Source: Doryteuthis pealeii (Eukaryota > Mollusca > Cephalopoda > Myopsida > Loliginidae). Taken from it: DNA of 64,000 nucleotides. Numbering within the stretch: the first letter of the stretch is position 1; every line of letters begins with the position of its first letter. Positions 1 through 9,158 of the stretch are shown here, piece by piece. The translations under genes were made by a program, and so were the position numbers. Below the pieces are notes generated by a model. It saw only the letters and a program-made list of their open reading frames with translations. It was not told the origin of the DNA and ran no database searches. The stretch is from assembly GCA_023376005.1 (NCBI GenBank), contig CM042150.1, positions 76,886,912 through 76,950,911 on the forward strand, given 5' to 3'.

Positions 1-14
1 CCTTTAGGTATTTT

Positions 15-440
15 GTATTATTTAGATTTTTCAAACTGTTGTCCTCATCTTTATTGCTATATACACAACATTGCAGCTGATAAGCCCTCTAGCCTTCTTC
101 AAATGTTTCTTTCTGAACAAAATGGTGCAACAGATATACAGTTCTAAGTGACAATCATCTGGAGGTTGCAGGTTCAATCCTGACTTCAGGTGAAAATAAC
201 ATAGAATTCTTAACATAGCTTAACACTTGTATTTGTTCATGGTTAATGGTATGAAAACAATCTACCCCAATGGATTAAATAAAGGGTTTGGTTCAAAGTT
301 CCATGAAGGCTCCCAATTCTGACATGAAGGCTCCTGAGTTTAAAAGAAACACCATAAGAAGACTGGTGGGTGCACCAACAGAAACGTTATGTATATAACA
401 ATAAAAATGAGAACAATAGTCTGAAAAATCTAAATAATAC
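15..440. mobile_element. Fold-back element with inverted termini, split by a SINE-D insertion
   Basis: The outer 50 bases at 15-64 and 391-440 are inverted copies of each other with only a few mismatches; each contains a core like TTGTCCTCATCTTTATTG. Weaker pairing continues inward to about 115 and 345. A tRNA-type SINE (118-342) sits between the arms. The same arm sequence recurs near 14575-14784 and 58262-58385, so this is a repeat family. It may be the terminal part of a Penelope-like element, since such ends are often inverted, but no coding sequence is attached and the class is inferred. Confidence 0.6.
118..342 (+). mobile_element. SINE-D copy (tRNA-derived)
   Basis: A stretch reading GGTTGCAGGTTCAATCCTGA (at about 164) is a good RNA polymerase III B box in a T-arm context. 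The body and the tail (tandem copies of a unit around GAAGGCTCC) match the copy at 41445-41711. The 5' A-box half is less clear here than in that copy. It lies inside the fold-back element. Confidence 0.6.
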
Positions 441-475
441 AAACTATCAAGCCTCATCTCAAAAATTCAGACAAA

Positions 476-1270
476 TAACTTTAGATATTTAAAAGCTTAT
501 AAGATTCCCTTTTTTTCAATAAGATGTCCCAGAAAATCACCCTGTATCTTATGGTCAGCTTTGGGTTAAGGTCTAGTGGAGGTGTAATGATATAGTGGCC
601 CTTAAATTAAACTGCAAACATCTCTGCAAATGTAAACAATGCCTCAATACATATAATATTTTAAAAATTACCAGATAATGGGGGAGGGCTACAAAAATCA
701 AACCAAAGCCCTTCACCTAAAATTTGTAGTTTTATAAGTGTTTTTTTACTGCAGTAGAAAAGCAAATAAAGTTTGGATTAAAGAGTTCCATTCAATATGT
801 AATGAAGACCAGCAAATGTAAATGCTGTGGAATATAAAAATTTTATTGACTTCACTTCAGATTCCACTTTCCAAGTACCATTTAAAATACTGAAACTTTC
901 AAAATTCTAAATGCTATTAAAATAATTCTCCTATTTCCAATTAATTTTTTTTTGTATACGTTACAATAAAAACTAAAAGTCTAAATGCTGAGGCAGATAT
1001 GCGAATCCAGCTGTTTACTATTAAACTAGACTTCAAAGATATTTGTAAAAAAAAAAAAAATGAAATGGTATCATTCAGCCTATTGATTATTTTTATTCTC
1101 TTCTTTTTGAATGTAGTACTTTATTAAGGTTTTTGCTTAGTTTGGCATAAGGCCAGAAGCAGGAGGATAATGGTAAGAAGCAAACTTTCTATCAATTGAC
1201 TAACTTTCTATTACACCACATGATTTACTCCTAAAAATCAAGTATAGCTTGGAGTTGCACAAGGTTGTAA
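476..1270. other. AT-rich DNA with nothing assigned
   Basis: Simple A and T runs (for example the A tract near 1048) and no open frame, tRNA-like box or inverted repeat that I could support. Confidence 0.5.
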
Positions 1271-1274
1271 GTAT

Positions 1275-1321
1275 GGGGCACCCAGGGAGGATCAAATTCA
1301 CTTCTCATTAGTAATTTGCCC
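1275..1321 (-). mobile_element. SINE-B fragment
   Basis: GGGGCACCCAGGGAGGATCA followed by AAATTCACT is the T-arm/acceptor half of the tRNA-like SINE-B, in minus orientation, as in the clearer copies at 47053-47141 and 27583-27733. Confidence 0.45.
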
Positions 1322-1654
1322 TAAAAGATGCAATGAAGGATAATTACTTAGCATGATAGCCCAACAATTTGATAATAACTGAATAAATCATTCAGAAGCT
1401 GATGAGGAGGATATCTATACAAGTTTAAGAATATAGGATTATAAGAAATATTTGGTAAATATCTATTATTATGATTAATTACTATGGTAAATCCAAATGT
1501 AGGCTAAAAATCAGAGCAGACTGGGCTCTTCAGTTTTTGTTGGCAACCAAGATGAGAGTAGGACAAATCATAGAAAAGACTTTGAGAGTAAACCCTGAAG
1601 ACAAATATGGAGTTGGATTCCTTAGAGCAATCTATAAATTCTCCAAATTCCTTC

Positions 1655-1903
1655 TGTGCTAAGCTTGGAATTGGTGATCTGAGTTCAAATCCTGGAGGAG
1701 GCTGTTTTTGTTTCACTTCACATTACTGCCCAAAGGAAAGGCATGAATCCAAATATTCTCCCCCTAGCTTCAGGTAAATAGTATAATAGTCTGGGTTCAT
1801 TAATCTTTGTAAGGCAACCAGTCTAGGAGAAGGAAAACTCTGAATTCAAACCAGCTGTATTCTGCTTAAAAGAATGCCTGTCCATGGTGGAGGGGTTTGT
1901 GCC
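1655..1903 (+). mobile_element. SINE-A copy
   Basis: Contains the SINE-A landmarks in order: a B-box-like GAGTTCAAATCCTGG, a GGAGGCTG block, a TTCTCCCCCTAGCTTCAGG block, an AGTCTGGGTTCATTAATC block, AACCAGTCTAGGAGAAGGAA and a closing block near GGAGGGGTTTGTG. The 5' tRNA-like part is diverged. SINE-A resembles the tRNA-derived retroposons known from octopus, though I cannot name the family from memory with certainty. Confidence 0.7.
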
Positions 1904-2998
1904 AAGTTTTATCGAAACTCACTGTTCCTTTGGAAAATATTGGTGGTAGAAGAAGGTGAGATTTGATATATAGACAGCTGCTTGTCTTCTGTGCAACCTT
2001 GTTCAGGCTTAGCACAATTTTCCAGGTGCAGAACTGAGATCTTGTGAGACTGACAAAAAATGTTTTCTTGGGCTAAACTTAGAACACTAGGATTAGTTTT
2101 ATGCAGAAAAAAACTCATATTTTTTCTTTCATTGGCCCTTGAACTAAAAATTACACAGGAGAGAGAATCTGCCTCTTTCATTTGGATTCTTTGGGGATTT
2201 TATTTCTGGTGTCAGTTATGAGGATACTATAGTTAGAAAATGATGGTTAGAGTTTTGGAAACTGGTTTACAAAATAAACCAACATTTGCTTACTTGGAAG
2301 ATCAGCTCCAAGTTGTTCCCCAGTATCCAGTCAGTAAAACTAGTGTACACATAAAACACACCCTACTCACATGATATAAATAGGTTTATTAGATTGTGTT
2401 TTTTTATGTCTCCTCTATCATCAGAAGGAACGGGTGCCAAGAAACCCAATGTTGATATCACTTCAATAGAGAAGTATACATCTGATATCAGCTCGAGACA
2501 TGAAGTTCCACCTGAGTTCCTCCAGCAGTTTACGTGTCAACAATCAACTGTTTTCAGCTTGGCCAGGAATTTTCATTGCATCTCATTCTGCTTCTTCTTA
2601 TTTATTTATAAGTAAATTGGCAGTATTTTCGAGGCTTCTTCAGTTAATTGACAGCTCAGACTCTTGAAACCTAACACAAGTATGAATTGGATAATGGCTA
2701 GAACGAAGCAAACAGTCAGAGGGCATAGAAAAAGGTTTGTAGACAAAATTCTATCATATAGCACTCTTAAACAATATGAAAGAAGACGAGAAAACATTGT
2801 TTTGACCCCCCCCCCCCATTTTTCTTACTATTTTTTTCTTGCTCCTATTCTGACCAGTGCTTCAATATAAATGTCCTTAAAGAACCTGCAGGCGCAGGTA
2901 CTTCTCTATAAGTACTGAAAACAATGTTTATTATATGTGGATAAAGAAAATAAAATCTTTTATACATTTATGAGGTAAAAGAAAGATCTACCTAATCA
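1904..2998. other. Unassigned AT-rich stretch with one exon-like open frame
   Basis: No element is recognised. A pyrimidine-rich stretch ends in an AG at about 2425 and is followed by an open frame to 2615 (starting about EGTGAKKPNVDITSIEKYT). It has an acceptor-like upstream sequence but no convincing donor and no family I recognise, so it is not called a gene. A C run lies at 2808-2817. Confidence 0.4.
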
Positions 2999-3000
2999 AG

Positions 3001-3003
<3 letters not shown>

Positions 3004-3054
<51 letters not shown>
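3004..3054. repeat. (TA)n microsatellite
   Basis: About 25 uninterrupted TA units. Confidence 0.95.
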
Positions 3055-3057
<3 letters not shown>

Positions 3058-3252
3058 CATATAAGTAAGTTATGAGCCAAGAAGTACTTTTTAGCTGAAT
3101 TTTCATCTAAAATTTTCATCATATAATATTTGGTTTAATAAGCATCATTTTGAACTAAGTACATTGACAAAAAATGGTAATTATTTTTAAAATTATGCAT
3201 TTTTTAAAAACAAATACATATTTCATCATTAAGCTAATCATTTATTGAGGTA

Positions 3253-3254
<2 letters not shown>

Positions 3255-3299
<45 letters not shown>
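3255..3299. repeat. (TA)n microsatellite
   Basis: About 22 uninterrupted TA units directly upstream of a short inverted-repeat element. Confidence 0.95.
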
Positions 3300-3301
<2 letters not shown>

Positions 3302-3318
3302 TAAACAAAAACAGAAAA

Positions 3319-3423
3319 TTTAGATTTTTAGCATTATAGCCTATTTCAGGGTGCCTAGAGAAATCTTCTAGTGCTTCCCATAGGCTATCATGCTAAAATA
3401 GGCTATAATAATACAAATCTAAA
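3319..3423. repeat. Short inverted repeat (about 29-bp arms), MITE-like
   Basis: Left arm at 3319-3347 and right arm at 3395-3423 pair with few mismatches; both carry TATAGCCTATTT or its complement and TTTAGATTT at the outer ends. The 47-base loop holds further copies of the GCCTAT motif. The size and symmetry suggest a small non-autonomous DNA element. No target duplication is clear. Confidence 0.6.
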
Positions 3424-3574
3424 TCTTCAGTTATTTTTCATTGATATAATTTTGCTCTGTGATTAATGTTTCAAACATTAAAATATAGCAGTCTATGCAT
3501 AAAAATGAAGACCAATATCCCAATATTTCAACTCTAAAATAAACAGGGTAAAATCACTCATGACAATTTCACAT

Positions 3575-3666
3575 ACCTGATCTTAAGGTGAGCTTGTATC
3601 CACATATCTGGCATCTATTGAATTCTACATATCCAGTGTGGAAACAAGCTCACCTGAAGATCAGGT
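3575..3666. repeat. 92-bp inverted repeat (23-bp arms, one mismatch)
   Basis: ACCTGATCTTAAGGTGAGCT opens the left arm and the mirror copy ends at 3666; 22 of 23 positions pair. The loop is 46 bases. The transcript of either strand would form a strong hairpin. I do not recognise the family. Confidence 0.75.
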
Positions 3667-3737
3667 TTGGTTTTCCTTTTTTTATTTTATAGTTGAAATA
3701 TCATATATATTTTGAAAGCATTTTTTTGTTTAATGCA

Positions 3738-4094
3738 GACACTATTAAACAGGACAGACATCTCTTGTCTGACAAGTTTAACATCAGGGTGGAATTTGCT
3801 AATGAGTGCATGAAAAAATTTATCCCAGAGTAGTTTTGGCTCTATGAAGTGCCATCTTCAGGGGTAGATGTAATTGAGTGTTTGTTCAGAGTTCTTTTCA
3901 AAAACAGAAATGTGGTTGAACGAACAAGTAGAAATTGGAGTAAGTAGGAGGAGGAACTCACAGAAACTATATAAAGAGGTGTGAGGAGTGTTGAACGTAC
4001 TTGGGAAGAAAATTTTTGTGCACTCATTAACAAATTCCACCCTGAGGTTAAAAAAATTGTCAGCTAGGAAATGACTGTCCTGTTTAATAGTGTC
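3738..4094. mobile_element. Fold-back element with about 85-bp inverted arms
   Basis: The arms at 3738-3822 and 4010-4094 are inverted copies, both starting GACACTATTAAACAGGACAG (read outward-in) and both containing CAGGGTGGAATTTG. The 187-base centre contains a motif near GTGCCATCTTCAGG. Fold-back ends with this kind of motif are typical of Penelope-like element termini, which is inference. Minus-strand open frames across the element look incidental. Confidence 0.65.
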
Positions 4095-4098
4095 TATT

Positions 4099-4151
4099 AT
4101 TAATATATATATACACATATATACATATTAATATATATACACATATACACA

Positions 4152-4203
<52 letters not shown>

Positions 4204-4292
4204 CACTTATTAATATATATATATATATACATATACACCCACACACACATATATATATATATATTTATTCATTTATATATATATTAATATCT
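4099..4292. repeat. Compound AT/ACAC microsatellite
   Basis: Repeated blocks of TATTAATATATATACACATA followed by pure (TA)n and a short (CA)n, suggesting a higher-order unit of about 30 bases that has been expanded and interrupted. Confidence 0.85.
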
Positions 4293-4874
4293 TTTTAAGT
4301 AGTGTTCATGAAAATAATAACCCAAAATACTTTAATTTCAGTTACCTGTCCAATTTTTGAATGCTAGCACTGACAATCACTCAGAATCAGCGAAGTATTT
4401 ATCAAAATTCATCATTTAATTCCTGAATTCAGTATTTAATTATCTTACTTCAATAAAAAGATCCTTAACCATTGTGGAAATTTCCCAAGTTTGAACCTGA
4501 TTAACTATCATCCTTGAATAAAAACAAATAATTTTTCCTTTAATCTGTTTATTCTAAAGTTGAATTATCAAAGACAAAATGTAGCCGAAAGTAGCAATGT
4601 TTTTTGTATAGATTATTCCTTAAAAAGTCAAAGATCAAAGAGAGAAATGAAATCAAGAATCCAAATATCAAAAGAATAAAGAAATTTTGGATAAAAAATA
4701 AAGGAAAACAACAATTTTATTTTTCCTTTCTCATTGAAAATTATTTCCATAAAAATAAGAAATGTAATTATATATACACACACCTATGTACACAGCCATA
4801 AATTATACATAATGTATGTATACATGTAAAATGATTACATAGAAATATTTGTATGAATATCAATGTATGTGTGA
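4293..4874. other. AT-rich DNA with nothing assigned
   Basis: No recognisable coding, tRNA-like or inverted-repeat signal. Confidence 0.5.
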
Positions 4875-5309
4875 ATGTTACTGAAACATTTCAAGACTGA
4901 TTTTGTATTCACCAAGACAGAAATGAACAATGAACCAAACATTAATTTTCAATGGCAGAAATCATGGGACAGTCTGACTCAAAACAAGCTCCATGAAATA
5001 CAAGAAGTTATTGGAGAGTGGCCGACGGGTCACAGAAGTATTAGAAGAGAAGAAGTAATACTCGCCAGATTGTGTATTGGGCACACCCACATTACCCATT
5101 TGTACCTGTTAAAAGGGGAGGGTGCCCCAGTGTGCCCAACATGCAAAGTACAACTTACAACCAAGCATATCCTTCTAAATTGTAACAGACTTAAACATAT
5201 CTGCACAAATTACTATCAAGCTAGAAACCTGAAAGACATGTTCAAGAATACAAACCCTGAAAACATTTTGAATTTTATTAAAAAAAGCAACCTTTTCAAC
5301 AAAATATAA
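4875..5309 (+). pseudogene. LINE ORF2 C-terminus (RNase H end plus zinc knuckle), 5'-truncated
   Basis: The open frame encodes 144 residues. From about residue 60 it reads RREEVILARLCIGHTHITH, then YLLKGEGAPVCPTC, then LTTKHILLNC. This is the characteristic C-terminal end of non-LTR retrotransposon polyproteins of the I/Jockey type, where an RNase H domain runs into a CX2C...H...C knuckle. Endonuclease and reverse transcriptase are absent, so the copy is 5'-truncated, the usual fate of LINE insertions. The ATG used for the frame is not a biological start. The 3' untranslated end follows directly at 5310-5446. The clade assignment is approximate. Confidence 0.85.
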
Positions 5310-5360
5310 CAGAACATAACAATTATCTCCATAGAACCACTACTTTAAAGTCTGAAATCC

Positions 5361-5446
5361 AAAATAACCTTTTTGGCATTAAATGACCCACAGAGGTTGA
5401 TATGCCGTTAAACAAAACTCAAACTCAAACTCAAGATAGTCCTGGT
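5361..5446 (+). mobile_element. LINE 3' terminal motif and (CTCAAA)n-like tail
   Basis: GGCATTAAATGACCCACAGA, then GGTTGATATGCCGTTAAA, then repeated ACTCAA units. The same core, in varying states, ends seven other fragments in this window (near 6360, 30265, 35345, 41770, 43600, 53430 and 56050). Its position just behind the LINE frame identifies those fragments as LINE-derived or SINE tails that use the same 3' end. Confidence 0.75.
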
Positions 5447-5760
5447 ATTCAATGCTTTTATTCCAACAAATTCTGTTAGATTATGGTAGGAATGTAATAA
5501 AGAAATTAAAATAAAAACGAATAGACTGAATATCTTAAGTAAGGGTCAAAAAATAAATGAATAAATAGATCTAACACACAAATAGGATAAAGTAGTAAAA
5601 CATCATTTGTTGCCTTTGAAGATGAGGAAGATAGTTGGCTTAGATCAAATCTAAGGATTTTCAGGTCAAAGGTTTGTAATAGGAAACTAGCAGATTTGGT
5701 ACATTCAAGAAACAACTAGAATTAAGTCTGACTTTTTTATGATTTTGGTAGATATATATA
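5447..5760. other. Unassigned AT-rich stretch
   Basis: Nothing recognised between the LINE tail and the mariner remnant. Confidence 0.45.
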
Positions 5761-6250
5761 TAGAGCTGTTGTTCCTAAAAGTATTAGAACAATATGGAAT
5801 TCGGTGAGTTACACCCCCAGCCAGCAGAGAGAATATATGACCAATGGAAAAGAGCTTTGATATAAGTAAGAAGCACTTAAGAAGATGAGCATGTTACATA
5901 TATTGATTTAGTGCCATGACTATGTTATAGTTTTCCATTGATCGATGCTTCACTGAAATTTCTCTTTTGATTAGGCATGAACCTGTGACACCATATGTTT
6001 TTAATTTCCTTCACAGCTTCAAATCTAACTGTTGAAATAAATTTTCAGATTAGTCATATGAAGCTAAGTCTGGTGAGTATGGAAGGTGTTTCACTTGCAC
6101 AATCCAGTGTTTCACCAAAAATAAGTGCAGATCAAAATGTATCAAGGCCTCTATTGAAAAAGTATTAAGATTTGGCTTTGATTCATCCGGATGAAGTTTG
6201 GACATCTCAACAGTAGTCAAGAAATCTTGGCATAATCTCATTATCATGAA
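5761..6250 (-). pseudogene. mariner transposase C-terminal remnant
   Basis: On the minus strand the frame 6247-6050 ends with FLVKHWIVQVKHLPYSPDLA, matching the conserved mariner catalytic block in which HPPYSPDLAP precedes the last acidic residue of the DDE/D triad; here it is followed by SYD. Lower-similarity mariner-like sequence continues to about 5800 but is interrupted by stops. The N-terminal helix-turn-helix and the first catalytic Asp are not visible. A dead fragment. Confidence 0.75.
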
Positions 6251-6354
6251 AGTTGCTCAGCTGAATCTTCATTTAAATTTTGAAATTAAAAAAAATTAAA
6301 GATTCTGTCTCAATACATTTTGATCACTCCTTGTACACACACATATATTTGGTT

Positions 6355-6410
6355 AGTTGTTTTACAGCATATCAGCTCTTGCGGGTCATTTAAAGCCAAA
6401 CAAACAATTC
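6355..6410 (-). mobile_element. LINE 3' terminal motif fragment
   Basis: Reverse complement of the core described at 5361: TTTACAGCATATCAGCTCTT followed by GCGGGTCATTTAAAGCC. Confidence 0.6.
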
Positions 6411-6517
6411 AGGTTGCTTACAATACCTGCTGTGGCTTAAGTATTCACACAATCAAATATTAAACAGACTCATGGCTGCTTAACTCTAGTGATCTACAAC
6501 TTGGCTGTAAGCACACA

Positions 6518-6544
6518 CACACAGTGCGCGCACACACACACACA
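6518..6544. repeat. Short interrupted (CA)n
   Basis: CA units interrupted by GTGCGCG. Confidence 0.8.
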
Positions 6545-6730
6545 TGTCAGGGCTGTGAAGACATGGAGTCAACAGCAATTGGTAATTGATAATGTCTTGC
6601 CTATGCGATTTTCAAACCAACTTCACTACCCTTAATCAGATATACATGCCCTATCAATATAATTGAGCATTCTTTACTTATAAATATAGCAAACTATATT
6701 ATCAATATTAAAATTATCATATATATATAG

Positions 6731-6960
6731 ACACAAGGTGTGTCAAAAAAGTATCAAGATTTTTTGTACTTTTTGACACACCTTGTATTCTGAAAAAAAT
6801 AACGTTCCATTCATTCTTCATTTCTATCTTGGTAAATATAGCTTTAAACTTGGTACTTTTTTGACACACCTTGTATTCTGAAAAAAATTAATGAAAGGAA
6901 TGTTATTTTTTTCAGAAGGTGTGTCAGAAAGAACAAAGATCTCAATACTTTTTTAACACA

Positions 6961-6967
<7 letters not shown>
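6731..6967. mobile_element. Nested mariner-type terminal inverted repeats
   Basis: Five copies of a terminal motif like ACAAGGTGTGTCAAAAAAGT occur within 240 bases: plus at 6731, minus ending near 6787 and 6877, plus at 6914, minus ending near 6967. Each outward end is followed by TATTCTGAAAAAAAT or its complement. The arrangement suggests at least two very short deletion derivatives inserted into each other. There is no coding sequence. A related stretch lies at 16650-16700. Confidence 0.65.

Positions 6968-7025
<58 letters not shown>
6966..7025. repeat. (TA)n microsatellite
   Basis: About 25 TA units attached to the last mariner terminal repeat. Confidence 0.9.
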
Positions 7026-7507
7026 ATGAGAATTTGAAAAATATATAGATGTTGCTAAGTAAATCTAATATTCAAGTATCATTAAGAAGAAATCCCATTT
7101 CTTTGATGATTTCAGTGAAGAGTAAATAAACTGTTTCTTCTTCTTCAAAACTTTGTAGAAATTGTGTGACAGCATCAATTTGTAGACACTCCTTTATAAT
7201 TGCTATCAAATATGAAGGAGAAAAATTACCTTTTGATCTAAAATTAAAAGAATTCTATCTTGTTAAGTTCTTTGTGCAAATATCCACCAACACCCTCTTT
7301 CGTTACTCTATCCCCACCCCGTGTTTATATCACCATAAAGAGAGGGATGCATTTTACTATTACCTTCTTTCTGATTTGATCACCCACTTTGTATTTGATA
7401 AAAACACTCCTAATAAACAAATAAACTAAAAGTGTTTAGCAATTATCAACTTCATTTATTGGGGTCATTTAGATATTTTTCAGATCTTAATTTTATTGGA
7501 TATATTT
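7026..7507. other. Unassigned AT-rich stretch
   Basis: Contains an 87-codon open frame (7166-7429) with no recognisable domain; probably chance. Confidence 0.4.
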
Positions 7508-7757
7508 ATCAACCCCTTCACATAAGTAGGATGTGACACAAGTTTAACTGGTTAGAATTCAGTTTTTCTTTCTCCTAGACTGGTTGCATAAACAAGTTTA
7601 AAGAGCCCAGTCTTCCATACAATTTACCCATAGCTGGAGGGAGAATAGTTGGATTTATACTTTTCATAAGGGTATGTGAAATGCAAACAGCCTCATCCAG
7701 GATTTGAACTTGTTTTGCTGTGTCTATTTCTTACAACAATAAATATTACACCATGAA
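7508..7757 (-). mobile_element. SINE-A copy
   Basis: Reverse-complement landmarks in order: AAGTAGGATGTGACACAAGT, CTCCTAGACTGGTTGCAT, GAGCCCAGTCTTCCAT, ATAGCTGGAGGGAGAATAG, GAAATGCAAACAGCCTCATC, GGATTTGAACTTG (B box) and ATATTACACC at the tRNA-like head. Near full length. Confidence 0.8.
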
Positions 7758-8214
7758 CCTTCAAATTCTTAGTTCTCTTGAACATGGAAAAATAACAATT
7801 TTTTTGCTTCTAATATTTAGGACTAGAACTTTATATAGCCTTTATAAGTATTTTACATTAGAAAGTATTGGTCATTTAGGTGTTTATTCAGATTTTAGTT
7901 TTGTTATACATACAAAAAGAACATATTTGATGAATGAACTGGCTCATGAGATATCATCATGTACAGTGACCATTTGAAAATAAATTTCAATCAAAAATGC
8001 ACCTTAGTGACAAAAACAAAACAATAATTTAGACAAATAATAACAAATAAAACATACTTTAAGAGCCTTGATAATGGTTCAGAAGAGAACTTAAAATACT
8101 CAGATTGCAAATGAAAACACTTTTGGACAGTTTAATAATTCTTTTCAAAATAATAACATTAAAAAAACCCAAACACTAAGGATTCTGTTATTTTCAACAA
8201 AATTTGTTTGAATG

Positions 8215-8217
<3 letters not shown>
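7758..8217. other. Unassigned AT-rich stretch
   Basis: No recognisable feature. Confidence 0.45.

Positions 8218-8254
<37 letters not shown>
8218..8254. repeat. (TA)n microsatellite
   Basis: About 18 TA units. Confidence 0.95.
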
Positions 8255-8258
<4 letters not shown>

Positions 8259-8390
8259 ACATATTTCATTATTTTCTGCTATCAAATATTTTATATGAAT
8301 TTCTGTAAACAGAATATTTGTTTTCAGTGTTTATGTCTTTATTATAATAATTTAATTTTTATGTTTGTATGATCACCATCATATGCACTT

Positions 8391-8640
8391 GGGGCATAAT
8401 AGTTATTGTTAAAGAAAATGAACTCAGCTACCCAAGTTCACAGACTGTTTGCATTTCATGTAGCACTAAAACCTTTGGAAATATATGAATCCAACTAATC
8501 CTCCTCCAGCTACCGATAAATAGTAGGGCAGACTGGGCTCTTTAAACTTATTATGGCAATTGGCTTGAAGAAAGAAAACTGTTCAAACCAGTTGTAAACC
8601 TGGAGAGGAATGGTCTTCACCAGCTTACTTCTACCTAAGA
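8391..8640 (+). mobile_element. SINE-A copy
   Basis: Head GGGGCATAATAGTTATTGTT, then GACTGTTTGCATTTCATGTA, then CCTCCAGCTACC, then GGGCAGACTGGGCTCTTTAA and a degraded AACCAGTTGTAAACCTGG. Most of the length is present but diverged. Confidence 0.75.
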
Positions 8641-9158
8641 CATGCATCCTCATGACCAAAATATGTTATGAGACTAATGAATGAATGTAACACAGCAAAA
8701 ACATCACATTAGAGTAAGATTGTTACGATTTTTGTGGCCATCCTTTGTCCACCAGAGATCCTTTTGTGTTAAGCAGAGCGATCCTTAGTGATGAATCCTT
8801 TGGTTGTTCCTTGGTGCTCCTCAGTTTGCAGGTCCTTTGTCAATGATTGCAAATGGACATCTCTCAGTATCAGAGATTAAGAAGTTAACCAGCCACATAT
8901 TTGGCTGTTATTGGTGGAGGTTTAAACCACGTGACCTCGCTCAGTCTATAAATTTAAGTGGTAGATTGCAGAACGGTTTATATACTACAAATAATCCAAC
9001 ATTTTCCTGGCATGATATAATTAAAATGTATTAACTTAGTGTTGACCAATTTCCCATCCAGTTTTAAAAATCAATAATAATAGTGGGGTCTGTGTATAGT
9101 CAGCTCACCAAAGTTAAGCTATGATGAACGTGTTCACTAATTAAATGAGTGACTAATA
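8641..9158. other. Unassigned stretch
   Basis: A 76-codon frame at 8804-9034 matches no family I know. Confidence 0.4.
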
